DNA of 64,000 nucleotides from an uncultured Collinsella sp. (lineage in GTDB: Bacteria > Actinomycetota > Coriobacteriia > Coriobacteriales > Coriobacteriaceae), in assembly GCA_900768435.1 (NCBI GenBank), contig CAAGCW010000008.1:62001-126000 (forward strand). The letters are read 5' to 3'. Position numbers and translations under genes: made by a program. The stretch's first letter is position 1. Each line of letters begins with the position of its first letter. Under the pieces are notes generated by a model that made no database searches, was not told the origin of the DNA, and saw only the letters and a list, made by a program, of their open reading frames with translations. Positions 34,959 through 43,683 of this stretch are shown piece after piece.

Positions 34959-36101
34959 TTAGAAACGCTGCTGCGGCTTCCAGGAACCCACATTGGCGTC
35001 GTACTGGTTCAGCGCGCTGTTGCCACCCTGCGCGATGGGCGCCAGGATCTCGCTTTGGTGGGAACTCATCGACTCGCCATCGGGAATGGCCAGCGAGATG
35101 TCCCAGCTCTGGCAGATCACGTCGACGCGCTCATACATCCACTCGGCAAGCTGCTTTAAGTGGGCGATGTCGTCCGCATAGACCGTATCGTCCTGTACTT
35201 TCAGGTTGTTAAGCTCATCTTGCGTCTTTTTGATCTGGTCGCGCAGGGCGTAGGCACTCTGCGACAGCTCCTGACGGGTGGACAGCGGCGTTCGGAGATA
35301 ACCGTTGTTAAAGGAATCGATGACCTCGCCGATCTGGTCCTCGTCAGCGTAGGACACGATGGTCTGATACAGACCGTCGAGCCTGGTATAGAGCTGATCA
35401 TCGGTGAGCACGGTTTCTTCCTGGACCACCTCCGCAGAATCGTCCTGCTTGGTATCGTCCTCAGTGGCCTCGCCCTTTTGGCGCGTGGGGAAGGTGGTCT
35501 GTGCAGCTTGGCCAAACTGGTCGTAGAAGCCGGGCATAACACCCATGGGATCGGTCGTCACGAACCAATAAGCACCGCCGCAAACGACAGCAAGGACCGC
35601 GATGACGATAAGCGGCTTGGGAATATGACGCTTGTGCTTGTGATAGGCGTCCTCGTCGGGGTGCACCTTGCGCTTGGGTTTTTGAGCATCGTCATGCAGG
35701 GAAACGGGCATGGGAATATCGACCTTGGGGATACCGAAATCCTTATCGAAAGCCGGCAGCACGCAGGTCTCATTGGGGTCGGCGGCGTCCGAAAGCACCG
35801 CAGCGGCAGAGGCCGGCGCATGCGGTACCTCGGTATCAATCTGCTCTTGCGTTAGGCGCGGAAAGCCCGCCGTGCGGCCCGCTGCCAGGTCGGATGCGGC
35901 CGCGTCCTCGGAGAGGATACCCGGAGCGGGGCGTCCGCATTTGGGGCACGTACGATCATGCGGAGAAAGACGGGCACCGCAGCCCTCACAGAACACGAAC
36001 TCGGTGTGCTCGGGACCATCGCCCGGACCCACATAGGCGTTGCAGTAGGGGCAGAACGAGGCGCCGTCCTCGATGGTCTTAAGGCAATGCGGACAGATCA
36101 C
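34959..36101 (-). CDS. Double zinc-ribbon membrane protein
   Basis: The product begins MICPHCLKTIEDGASFCPYC at a GTG (36101) with AGAGGA 5 bases upstream, giving 380 residues; an upstream TTG is less likely. Two zinc ribbons (CPHC..CPYC and CEGC..CPKC) occupy residues 3-55. A low-complexity segment, one membrane helix (about 165-185) and a mostly helical C-terminal domain of about 190 residues follow. Topology suggests cytoplasmic ribbons and an external helical domain. Function not recognised. Confidence 0.78.
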   Translation of the reverse strand: MICPHCLKTIEDGASFCPYCNAYVGPGDGPEHTEFVFCEGCGARLSPHDRTCPKCGRPAPGILSEDAAASDLAAGRTAGFPRLTQEQIDTEVPHAPASAAAVLSDAADPNETCVLPAFDKDFGIPKVDIPMPVSLHDDAQKPKRKVHPDEDAYHKHKRHIPKPLIVIAVLAVVCGGAYWFVTTDPMGVMPGFYDQFGQAAQTTFPTRQKGEATEDDTKQDDSAEVVQEETVLTDDQLYTRLDGLYQTIVSYADEDQIGEVIDSFNNGYLRTPLSTRQELSQSAYALRDQIKKTQDELNNLKVQDDTVYADDIAHLKQLAEWMYERVDVICQSWDISLAIPDGESMSSHQSEILAPIAQGGNSALNQYDANVGSWKPQQRF

Positions 36102-36204
36102 GGCATCCTCTTTTCGAAGCAATTCAAACAATCGAGGTTAGAGCATAACATCGCCAAGGCCCCACAGGAGCAAGGCACCAATTCAACATCGCCAGGGCGC
36201 GTAG

Positions 36205-38928
36205 TTACTTCTTCTTTTTGCTCGGCATCGAGACTTTGATGCCTTGGGCGGACTTGGTTACGCGGGAGCGCTTGGCGCCCGTGGGCTTCTTTTTCTTGGG
36301 CTGGACCTGGGCCACGCCCTCGAGTGCGCGGGCCTCGGCCTCGCGAGCGGTGCGATCTTCGCGACGCTGCGCCATGTCGGCGGCGACGCGCTTGGCAAAA
36401 CGCTCCGCCGTCGAACCCGTCGAGCTCACCTTGCCGCCACCGCGACCCAGGTGAACGCGCACACCGCGGCCAAAACCAGTTGCGGCATAACGACGACGCG
36501 GCTTGAGCGAATCCATCATCGTGGCGAGCTTAAAGAACACCGAGCAGGTAATGACCACGATGACAGCCAAGACAACCATCTGGCCCATCGACAGGTTGGC
36601 AATAGACAGCAGCTTCGGGAATCCGATAACGCCCACCAGGATGCCGGCAACTACAAACACAAAGAGCGCCACACGTAAGGGCGTGAGGGGCTGCGAGATA
36701 CGCCAGATCAGGCTGACGCTCGCCGCGCACGACGTAAGTAGGCACATCGTAGACAGCGTGAGCTGGTTAAAGCCGAACACGCGCGCCACAAAAATATCGA
36801 GCGCCGCGGCCAAAATGACCGCAATCGACGCCGGCAGTGCCCGCTTGAGCACGTTCGTCAGGAACGACCCCTTCACGCGAGCATTGTTGGGCTCCAGGCC
36901 CAACACAAAGCCCGGCGCGCCGATGCAGAAGAAGTTGATGAGCGTCATCTGGATGGGCTGGAAGGGATACGGTGGCAGCGCGATGCACAACGCCGCCAGG
37001 CCCATCGAGAAAAGCGTCTTGGTCAGAAAGAGCGCGGCAGAACGCTGTAGGTTATTGATAGAACGACGGCCCTCGGCCACCACAGCGGGCATCGAGGCAA
37101 AGTCGTTATCGACGAGCACGATCTCGGCCACATTGCGCGCGGCATCGGAGCCGGCGGCCATCGCCACGGAGCAGTCGGCCTCCTTGAGCGCCAGCACGTC
37201 GTTGACGCCGTCGCCCGTCATGGCCACGGTGTGCTGGCGGCGCTTGAGCGCCTGCACGAGCTCGCGCTTCTGCTGCGGGGTCACACGACCAAAGACATGG
37301 TAGCGGTCCACTGCGGCATCGAGCTTAGCCGGCGTATCGAGCGTCGTGGCATCCACATAAGCGTCCGCACCCGGCACGCCCACCACGCGCGCGATCGACG
37401 ACACCGTGCGCGGGTCGTCGCCACTGATCACGTTGAGGGTCACGCCCTGCTCGTTAAAGTAGCCGATAGTCTCGGCCGCCGAGGCGCGGATCTCGTCGCG
37501 AATGGTCACAAAGCCCACGGGCTCGGCCTCGCCCACCATATCGCCATCGGGCGTAAAGCCGTCCACGCGCGCCACAACGAGCACGCGGCAGGTATCGGCA
37601 AGCTCGGCGACACGGTTCTCGACCTGGGCAAACGCACGATCAGAGAGCACAAACTGCGCCGCGCCCATCACATAGGAGCCCTGTGCAAACGAAGCGCCAC
37701 TCCACTTTTTGGAGGACGAGAACGGAATGACCGACAGCGGCTCAGACACCTCGACCGGGCGATCGGCGTAATAGTTGAGCAGCGCCTGGCAGGTCTCGTT
37801 GGCATCGGCCGAAGTCGCGCGCGCCACGTTAGCCAGGGCAAAATCGAGCACCGTGGTCTCGGCGGGGACAGATGCCTCGTTCTCCCTCACGCCCAGGGCA
37901 ACGCCCTCGACCGGTAGCGGATAGGTACCCTCGACCTCCATGCGACCCGACGTGATGGTGCCCGTCTTGTCCAGGCACAGCACGTCGACGCGAGCGAGCG
38001 TCTCGATGCAGTAGAGCTGCTGCGCGAGTACCTTGCGGCGGGCCAAGCGCACCGTGGCGATGGCGAGCACCGACGAGGTCAGCAGCACCAGGCCTTGCGG
38101 GATCATGCCCAGCAAGGCGCCCACCGTGGACAGCAGCGCCGACGAAGGCACATGACCAGCCAACAGCTCGGAGAAGCACCACGAAAGCGCGCTATCGCCC
38201 GGGGTTCCCGCGGCATCCCACAGCTCGCTCACACTCGAGGCAAACAACGCCAAACCGAGCGGGATCATGATGATGCTCGCAAAGCGCACGATGGCGTTCA
38301 GCGCGTTCATGATCTCGGAATTGACCTTTTTGACGTACTTGGCCTCGTTATTAATTTTGGCCACGTAGTTGTCGGCGCCGACATGGATCACGCGGGCGCG
38401 CAGCAGGCCCGAGTCGATAAAGCTGCCGCTCATGAGCTCGGAACCGGGCTGTTTCTTAATAAGGTCGCTCTCGCCCGTCAGCAGGCTCTCGTTCACGAGC
38501 GCCTCGCCCGAAACCACCACGGCGTCGGCCGGAATCTGGTCACCGCGTCCCAGACGAATGATGTCGTCGAGCACGATCTGGTCCAGATCGAGTTCCACCT
38601 CGGCACCGTCGCGCACCGCGATAGCCTTCTTGGAGGTCAGCAGTGTGAGCTTATCGACCATCTTCTTGGAACGCATGGACTGGATGACGCCGATGGCGGT
38701 ATTGAGAAACACCACGAACAGGAACGTCAGATTCTTAAACGAACCGGTCAAAATGACCAGGAACGCCAAGATCACGTTGATCAAATTGAACAGCGTGCAG
38801 AGGTTCTCGATGATGAGCTCTTTGACCGACTTGGTCTTGAGCTCCATGTTGCGGTTGATCTTACCGGCGGCGATGCGCTCCTCGACCTCGGCGGTCGAGA
38901 GTCCGCGCTCGATATCCGTTGCTGCCAT
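36205..38928 (-). CDS. Cation-transporting P-type ATPase
   Basis: Ion pump of the HAD P-type family, closest in style to CtpE/YloB-like calcium pumps; the ion is not assignable by eye. Visible are the actuator motif LLTGESD, phosphorylation site LCLDKTGTITSG, FGRVTPQQKRELVQAL and hinge MTGDGVNDVLALKEADCSVAM, with about ten membrane segments. No N-terminal metal-binding domain. The last 95 residues are cytoplasmic, Lys/Arg-rich and end in KKKK. ATG 38928 has a weak GGGA; GTG 38943 or ATG 38940 are alternatives. Confidence 0.9.
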   Translation of the reverse strand: MAATDIERGLSTAEVEERIAAGKINRNMELKTKSVKELIIENLCTLFNLINVILAFLVILTGSFKNLTFLFVVFLNTAIGVIQSMRSKKMVDKLTLLTSKKAIAVRDGAEVELDLDQIVLDDIIRLGRGDQIPADAVVVSGEALVNESLLTGESDLIKKQPGSELMSGSFIDSGLLRARVIHVGADNYVAKINNEAKYVKKVNSEIMNALNAIVRFASIIMIPLGLALFASSVSELWDAAGTPGDSALSWCFSELLAGHVPSSALLSTVGALLGMIPQGLVLLTSSVLAIATVRLARRKVLAQQLYCIETLARVDVLCLDKTGTITSGRMEVEGTYPLPVEGVALGVRENEASVPAETTVLDFALANVARATSADANETCQALLNYYADRPVEVSEPLSVIPFSSSKKWSGASFAQGSYVMGAAQFVLSDRAFAQVENRVAELADTCRVLVVARVDGFTPDGDMVGEAEPVGFVTIRDEIRASAAETIGYFNEQGVTLNVISGDDPRTVSSIARVVGVPGADAYVDATTLDTPAKLDAAVDRYHVFGRVTPQQKRELVQALKRRQHTVAMTGDGVNDVLALKEADCSVAMAAGSDAARNVAEIVLVDNDFASMPAVVAEGRRSINNLQRSAALFLTKTLFSMGLAALCIALPPYPFQPIQMTLINFFCIGAPGFVLGLEPNNARVKGSFLTNVLKRALPASIAVILAAALDIFVARVFGFNQLTLSTMCLLTSCAASVSLIWRISQPLTPLRVALFVFVVAGILVGVIGFPKLLSIANLSMGQMVVLAVIVVITCSVFFKLATMMDSLKPRRRYAATGFGRGVRVHLGRGGGKVSSTGSTAERFAKRVAADMAQRREDRTAREAEARALEGVAQVQPKKKKPTGAKRSRVTKSAQGIKVSMPSKKKK

Positions 38929-38958
38929 ACCACGTCCCATCACGTCGCGTCGGTATAA

Positions 38959-38993
38959 GAAAAACCGCCCGGACCATGCGAGGTTCGGACGGT
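38959..38993 (-). terminator. Intrinsic terminator after tRNA-Arg(CCG)
   Basis: Minus-strand ACCGTCCGAACC / GGTCCGGGCGGT stem with one mismatch, followed by TTTTTC, 12 bases beyond the tRNA end. Confidence 0.8.
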
Positions 38994-39004
38994 CTTACGT
39001 TCGA

Positions 39005-39081
39005 TGGTGCCCCATGTTGGATTCGAACCAACGGCCTTCTGCTCCGGAGGCAGACGCTCTAATCCCCTGAGCTAATAGGGC
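39005..39081 (-). tRNA. tRNA-Arg (anticodon CCG)
   Basis: A full cloverleaf: acceptor GCCCTAT/ATGGGGC (one G-U), D stem GCTC/GAGC, anticodon stem TCTGC/GCAGA with loop CTCCGGA, T stem GTTGG/CCAAC, discriminator A and encoded CCA. It reads the codon CGG. Confidence 0.96.
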
Positions 39082-39174
39082 CAACGGTTGGCATTATACC
39101 CAAGTGCACCACGGGCTATCAAAATAAAAGAAAAAGCTTTGCAATTCCGAGGAAGACGCGGCGCAACGGCCCAC

Positions 39175-39204
39175 TTTAGAAGGCAAAAGCGAGTCAGATA
39201 GTAT
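39175..39204 (+). promoter_or_regulatory. Candidate aroF promoter
   Basis: TTTAGA (39175-39180), 18-base spacer, TAGTAT (39199-39204), with TATAAA overlapping. Start of transcription would fall near 39211, right before a small leader ORF. Confidence 0.4.
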
Positions 39205-39212
39205 AAACTCTC

Positions 39213-39275
39213 ATGCACCATATATATACGGCTCGCGATGCGGGCCGTTTTTGCAAAAGTTATCCATCGAGGTGA
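39213..39275 (+). CDS. Possible 20-residue leader peptide of the aromatic operon
   Basis: ATG 39213 opens a 20-codon frame ending with TGA at 39273-39275, 10 bases before aroF. Codons 6-12 lie in the hairpin at 39228-39248; a Tyr codon (TAT, 39225) sits directly before its 5' arm. Phe and a second Tyr codon follow. No ribosome site is seen, and it would be nearly leaderless. Speculative. Confidence 0.3.
   Translation: MHHIYTARDAGRFCKSYPSR
39228..39252 (+). terminator. Intrinsic terminator/attenuator upstream of aroF
   Basis: ACGGCTCGC (39228-39236), loop GAT, GCGGGCCGT (39240-39248), then TTTTT: nine base pairs including one G-U, immediately followed by a U-run. It lies between the promoter and aroF, so it can act as an attenuator of the whole aromatic block. 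Confidence 0.75.
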
Positions 39276-39285
39276 GAGGCACACC

Positions 39286-40308
39286 ATGATTGCAATTTTA
39301 AAGCAGAGCGCCAGCGACGAGGCCGTCAGCCATATCGTCAGCTGGATTGAGAAAAAGGGCCTGAAGACCGATGTCTCGCGCGGCGAGAACGAGACGATCA
39401 TCGGCCTGGTGGGCGATACGACCAAGATCGACCCATTCCTGCTCGAGTCCATGGATGTCGTCGAGCGCGTGCAGCGCGTCTCCGAGCCGTTCAAGCGCGC
39501 CAACCGCAAGTTCCACCCCGAGGACTCCGTCATCGACTGCGGCCACGGCGTCAAGATCGGCGGCGACCAGTTCCAGGTCATCGCCGGCCCGTGCTCCGTC
39601 GAGGGCGAGAACCTCATCCGCATCGCCCGCCGCGTGAAGGCCGCCGGTGCCACGATGCTGCGCGGCGGTGCCTACAAGCCCCGCACTTCCCCGTACGCCT
39701 ACCAGGGCATGGGCCCCGCCGGTCTGGACCTGCTGTGCGAGGCGTCTGCCGAGCTCGACATGCCGATCGTCACCGAGATCATGGACCCGCGCGACGTGCA
39801 GGTCTTCCTAGACAAGAAGATCGACGTCATGCAGATCGGCGCCCGCAACGCCCAGAACTTCCCTCTGCTCAAAGAGGTCGGCAAGACCAAGACTCCGATC
39901 TTGCTTAAGCGCGGCATGTCCGGCACGATCGATGAGCTGCTCATGGCCGCCGAGTACATCATGAGCGAGGGCAACGACAACGTCATCCTGTGCGAGCGCG
40001 GCATCCGCACCTTCGAGACCCGCACCCGCAACACCTTCGACCTCAATGCCGTGCCGGTGCTGCACCACCTGTCGCACCTGCCCGTCGTCGCCGACCCCAG
40101 CCACGCCACCGGCTACACCCGCTATGTTGAGCCCATGGCGCTCGCGGCGACCGCCTGCGGCGCCAACGGTCTGGAGATCGAGGTCCACGACGAGCCCAGC
40201 CGCGCCTGGTCCGACGGCGCCCAGGCCCTCACCCCCGATCAGTTCGACGACACCATGCGCCGCATCCGAGCCATCCGCGAGGTTGTCTGCCAAGAGACCA
40301 TGGAGTAG
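39286..40308 (+). CDS. aroF: 3-deoxy-7-phosphoheptulonate (DAHP) synthase
   Basis: Joins PEP and erythrose 4-phosphate, the first shikimate step. The 340-residue type I-beta enzyme has an N-terminal ferredoxin-like regulatory domain (about 1-70), then IAGPCSVEGENLIRIARRVKAAGATMLRGGAYKPRTSPY. Further conserved blocks are LLKRGMSGTIDELLMAAEYI, CERGIRTFE and ADPSHATG. ATG 39286 is chosen as the family start after GAGG. Regulatory domain suggests Tyr/Phe feedback. First gene of the aromatic operon. Confidence 0.96.
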   Translation: MIAILKQSASDEAVSHIVSWIEKKGLKTDVSRGENETIIGLVGDTTKIDPFLLESMDVVERVQRVSEPFKRANRKFHPEDSVIDCGHGVKIGGDQFQVIAGPCSVEGENLIRIARRVKAAGATMLRGGAYKPRTSPYAYQGMGPAGLDLLCEASAELDMPIVTEIMDPRDVQVFLDKKIDVMQIGARNAQNFPLLKEVGKTKTPILLKRGMSGTIDELLMAAEYIMSEGNDNVILCERGIRTFETRTRNTFDLNAVPVLHHLSHLPVVADPSHATGYTRYVEPMALAATACGANGLEIEVHDEPSRAWSDGAQALTPDQFDDTMRRIRAIREVVCQETME

Positions 40309-40311
40309 CCC

Positions 40312-41226
40312 ATGGGTACAGTGAGAAACGCGCGCGTTAACCAGGGCGGCCCCAAGTGCGCCGGCATCGTCGGCCTTGGCCTCATCGGCGGCAGCTTTGC
40401 CCGCGGCTATGCGCAGGCGGGCGTCCGTGTGCTGGCCTGGGACCCCGACGACGATGTCATGACGGCCGCCAGCATGGGCACCGTCGCCGGAGAGCTCAAC
40501 GACAAGACGCTCGGCGAATGCGACATCATCGTCCTGGCTTGCTACCCCGAAGCCTGCATCGAGTGGCTCGAGGCACACGCCCAGGCACTTGCCGACGCCA
40601 CCGATACCGAGGCCATCATGGGCCCCGTGGTAATTGACACGGTGGGCGTCAAGGGTATCGTGTGCGAGCGCGCCTTTGAGCTTGCCCGCGAGCACGGCTT
40701 TTACTTTGTGGGCGCGCACCCCATGGCGGGCACGCAGTACTCGGGCTATGCACACTCCCGCGCCGACCTGTTCCAGGGCGCCCCGCTGGTGCTCGTACCG
40801 CCCGCGGTGGACGATGCGCTCAAGCTGGAGCTTTTGGGCCAGGTGCGCGAGATGGTGCGCCCCTTGGGCTTTGGCAAGTTCAGCGTGACCAGCGCCGCCG
40901 AGCACGACCGTGTCATCGCCTTCACGAGCCAGCTTGCGCACGTGGTATCCAACGCCTACGTCAAAAGCCCCACTGCCCAGGTCCACCACGGCTTTTCGGC
41001 CGGTAGCTACCGCGATCTCACCCGCGTGGCGCACCTCAACCCCCAGATGTGGTCCGAGCTCATGATCGACGACGCCAATGCGCTCGCCTTCGAGATCGAC
41101 CATCTGATCGAATCGCTCGGCGCCTACAGCCGCGCCCTTAAAGACCGCGACCAGCGCTATCTGGAGAATCTCCTTGCCGAGGGCGACCGAATTAAGCGCG
41201 CACTCGACGACGAGGCCTCCCACTAG
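40312..41226 (+). CDS. tyrA: Prephenate dehydrogenase
   Basis: Oxidatively decarboxylates prephenate to 4-hydroxyphenylpyruvate for tyrosine. The 304-residue product has the NAD fold GIVGLGLIGGSFARGYAQAG and the conserved GAHPMAGTQYSGYAHSRADLFQGAPLVL block with catalytic His. No ACT domain follows, so feedback control, if any, differs from longer TyrA forms. It lies 3 bases after aroF. Confidence 0.94.
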   Translation: MGTVRNARVNQGGPKCAGIVGLGLIGGSFARGYAQAGVRVLAWDPDDDVMTAASMGTVAGELNDKTLGECDIIVLACYPEACIEWLEAHAQALADATDTEAIMGPVVIDTVGVKGIVCERAFELAREHGFYFVGAHPMAGTQYSGYAHSRADLFQGAPLVLVPPAVDDALKLELLGQVREMVRPLGFGKFSVTSAAEHDRVIAFTSQLAHVVSNAYVKSPTAQVHHGFSAGSYRDLTRVAHLNPQMWSELMIDDANALAFEIDHLIESLGAYSRALKDRDQRYLENLLAEGDRIKRALDDEASH

Positions 41227-41262
41227 ACCACCTATCACGCCAGGTCGAAAGGACCGAAGCTT

Positions 41263-42369
41263 ATGGCGATTACCATCGATATCGACACCGCACGCCCCTA
41301 CCAGGTGCATGTTGGCACGTTTTTGCTGGAGCAGGCGGGACCGCTCGTGCGCGCCACCGCCGGCGGCACCAAGGCCGTCATCGTGACGGACACCAACGTG
41401 GGCCCGCTCTACCAGATGCCCGTTAAGCAGAGCCTGGAAGCGTCAGGCTACGAGGTGAGCATCTGCACCTTCGAGGCCGGCGAGGCCCATAAGCGCGCCG
41501 AGACCTACGTTGCCATTTTGGAGTTTGTGGCCGAACACGAGCTTTCGCGCTCCGACGTGATCGTGGCACTCGGCGGCGGCGTCGTGGGCGACGTGGCGGG
41601 CTTTGTGGCCGCCACCTACATGCGCGGCTGCAAGTTTGTGCAGATCCCCACGAGCCTGCTCGCCATGGTGGATTCGTCGGTGGGCGGCAAGACCGCCATA
41701 GACCTGGCTGCCGGCAAGAACCTGGCCGGCGCCTTTTGGCAGCCGAGCGTGGTTATTGCCGACGTGGGGTGCCTGGCCACCCTCACGCCCGAGCAGTTCG
41801 CCGACGGCTGCGGCGAGGTCGTCAAGCACGCCGTGATCGCCGATCCGGAGCTTTTCGCCGAGCTGGAGAAGACCCCGCTCACGCTGGAGCTGCTCAACCG
41901 CGATGTGGCCCGCGTAGCGCTCATCATCGCCCGCAATATCGACATCAAGCGCGCCGTGGTCGTCGCCGACGAGCGCGAAACCAACCAGCGCAAGCTCCTC
42001 AACTTTGGACACAGCGCCGGACACGCCGTCGAGGCCTGCGAGCACTTTGAGCTCGGACACGGCAACTGCGTGTCGATCGGCATGGGTATCATCACGCGCG
42101 CCGCGGCCCTGCACGGCGTCTGCGATGCTGCGCTGCCCGGTCGTATTGAGGAGCTCTGCGCCCGCCATGGCCTCAAGACCCGCTGCGGCCTAGATGCCGA
42201 TGCCGTCTTTGCCGAAGCGCTCCACGACAAGAAGCGCGCGGGCGACACCATCGACCTGGTGATTCCGCACGGCATTGGCCGCTGCAGCATCGACCGCACG
42301 CCACTTTCCACTTTCCACGAACTCATTGCCGAGGGCCTCGGCCAGAAGGGAGACGCATCCGCATGTTAG
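41263..42369 (+). CDS. aroB: 3-dehydroquinate synthase
   Basis: Second shikimate step, NAD- and metal-dependent cyclisation of DAHP. The 368-residue product contains VALGGGVVGDVAGFVAATYMRGCKFVQIPTSLLAMVDSSVGGKT, the metal ligands in CGEVVKHAVI and NFGHSAGHAVE and HGNCVSIG-type blocks. AAAGGA lies 9 bases before ATG. Its end overlaps aroA by 7 bases. Confidence 0.97.
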   Translation: MAITIDIDTARPYQVHVGTFLLEQAGPLVRATAGGTKAVIVTDTNVGPLYQMPVKQSLEASGYEVSICTFEAGEAHKRAETYVAILEFVAEHELSRSDVIVALGGGVVGDVAGFVAATYMRGCKFVQIPTSLLAMVDSSVGGKTAIDLAAGKNLAGAFWQPSVVIADVGCLATLTPEQFADGCGEVVKHAVIADPELFAELEKTPLTLELLNRDVARVALIIARNIDIKRAVVVADERETNQRKLLNFGHSAGHAVEACEHFELGHGNCVSIGMGIITRAAALHGVCDAALPGRIEELCARHGLKTRCGLDADAVFAEALHDKKRAGDTIDLVIPHGIGRCSIDRTPLSTFHELIAEGLGQKGDASAC

Positions 42370-43682
42370 CCCGCATCACCCCGTCCCCGCTCAAGGGCAC
42401 CGTTCCCGCCATCGCGTCCAAGTCGATGGCGCATCGCCTCATCATCTGCGCTGCGCTTGCCAACGGCGAGACGCACGTCACCTGCAACACCACCTGCGCC
42501 GACATCGAGGCCACGATGCGCTGCCTTACGGCACTGGGTGCTCGCATCGAGACCGTCGAGGACGGCTTCCAGGTCCACCCCACCATGAAGAGTGTTGAGT
42601 TTGGCCTGCTCAAGGCCCTTGCCGGCGGCACGCTTGACTGCGGTGAAAGTGGCTCCACTCTGCGCTTTATGCTGCCTGTCGCCTGCGCGCTGGGTGCGGA
42701 TGCCACCTTCGTAGGCCAGGGCCGCCTGGGCGCCCGCCCGCTCTCCCCGCTCTCGGACGAGATCATCGCCGCCGGCTGCGACCTGCAGGGTCTGGGCGGT
42801 TTTCCGCTCAAGACGAGCGGCCGCATGCGCCCGGGCACTTTTGTGCTTCCGGGCAACGTAAGCTCGCAGTATATCTCCGGCCTGCTGCTGGCAGCCCCGC
42901 TGCTGGCCCAGCCCTCCTGCGTGCAGGTAACCGGCCTCATCGAGAGCCGCCCCTACATCAACCTGACGATCCAGGCCATGAAGGCCTTTGGCGTCGAGGT
43001 CAACGTCGAGCGCGTTCCGGCCAAGGACGGCCAGCCCGAGGTCACGAACTTCCGCGTGAGCAGTGGCTCGTACCGCACGCCCGGCAGCGTAGCCGTCGAG
43101 GGCGACTGGTCCAACGCCGCCTTTTGGCTGTGCGCCGGTGCCATCGGCACCGATCCAATCACCGTCGAGGGCGTGTCGCTAAGCTCCGCACAGGGCGACC
43201 GTAACGTGCTTGCCGCGCTTTCGCGCTTTGGCGCCCGCATCGTGCGCTCCACCAACGCCGCCACCGTGCAGTCCGACAAGCTCGCCGGCTTTGAGATGAG
43301 TGCCCACGACATTCCGGACCTGGTGCCCGTCATCTCGGCCGTGGCCTCGTTGGCACAGGGCCGCACCTTTATTCGCGATTGCGCCCGTCTGCGCATCAAG
43401 GAATCCGACCGTCTGGCCACCACCACCCGCGAGCTCACCGCGCTGGGCGCGCAGGTGCGCATTGCCGGCGATGACCTCATCATCAAGGGTGTCGATGCCT
43501 TCACCGGCGGCGAGGTCGATTCGCACAACGACCATCGCATCGCCATGATGGCCGCTATCGCCGCGAGCCGCGCCACCGGCGAGGTCGTGATCCACGGCGC
43601 CGAGGCCGTCAACAAGTCCTATCCCGATTTCTTCGACCACTACCGCCTGCTGGGCGGCAAGGTCACACTCGAGGAGGAATAG
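42363..43682 (+). CDS. aroA: 3-phosphoshikimate 1-carboxyvinyltransferase (EPSP synthase)
   Basis: Adds PEP to shikimate 3-phosphate. The 439-residue product has KSMAHRLIICAALA near the start, LDCGESGSTLRFMLPVACALG with the GxSGT-like PEP site, GDWSNAAFW and RIKESDRLATTTRELTALGA, DSHNDHRIAMM. The PEP-loop reads ALGADATF.GQGRLGARP rather than the classical LPG form. It overlaps aroB and is followed by aroC after 1 base. Confidence 0.96.
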   Translation: MLARITPSPLKGTVPAIASKSMAHRLIICAALANGETHVTCNTTCADIEATMRCLTALGARIETVEDGFQVHPTMKSVEFGLLKALAGGTLDCGESGSTLRFMLPVACALGADATFVGQGRLGARPLSPLSDEIIAAGCDLQGLGGFPLKTSGRMRPGTFVLPGNVSSQYISGLLLAAPLLAQPSCVQVTGLIESRPYINLTIQAMKAFGVEVNVERVPAKDGQPEVTNFRVSSGSYRTPGSVAVEGDWSNAAFWLCAGAIGTDPITVEGVSLSSAQGDRNVLAALSRFGARIVRSTNAATVQSDKLAGFEMSAHDIPDLVPVISAVASLAQGRTFIRDCARLRIKESDRLATTTRELTALGAQVRIAGDDLIIKGVDAFTGGEVDSHNDHRIAMMAAIAASRATGEVVIHGAEAVNKSYPDFFDHYRLLGGKVTLEEE

Positions 43683-43683
43683 C

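Noticed and set aside
39228..39252. Hairpin upstream of aroF as terminator of a preceding plus-strand gene
   Set aside because: No plus-strand gene lies between dinB (ending 19104) and this site; the neighbour is a minus-strand tRNA, so an attenuator is more likely.
39808..41310. 500-codon minus-strand frame opposite aroF and tyrA, and a similar one opposite aroC and pheA (44648-46027)
   Set aside because: Shadows of strong genes; no family features.
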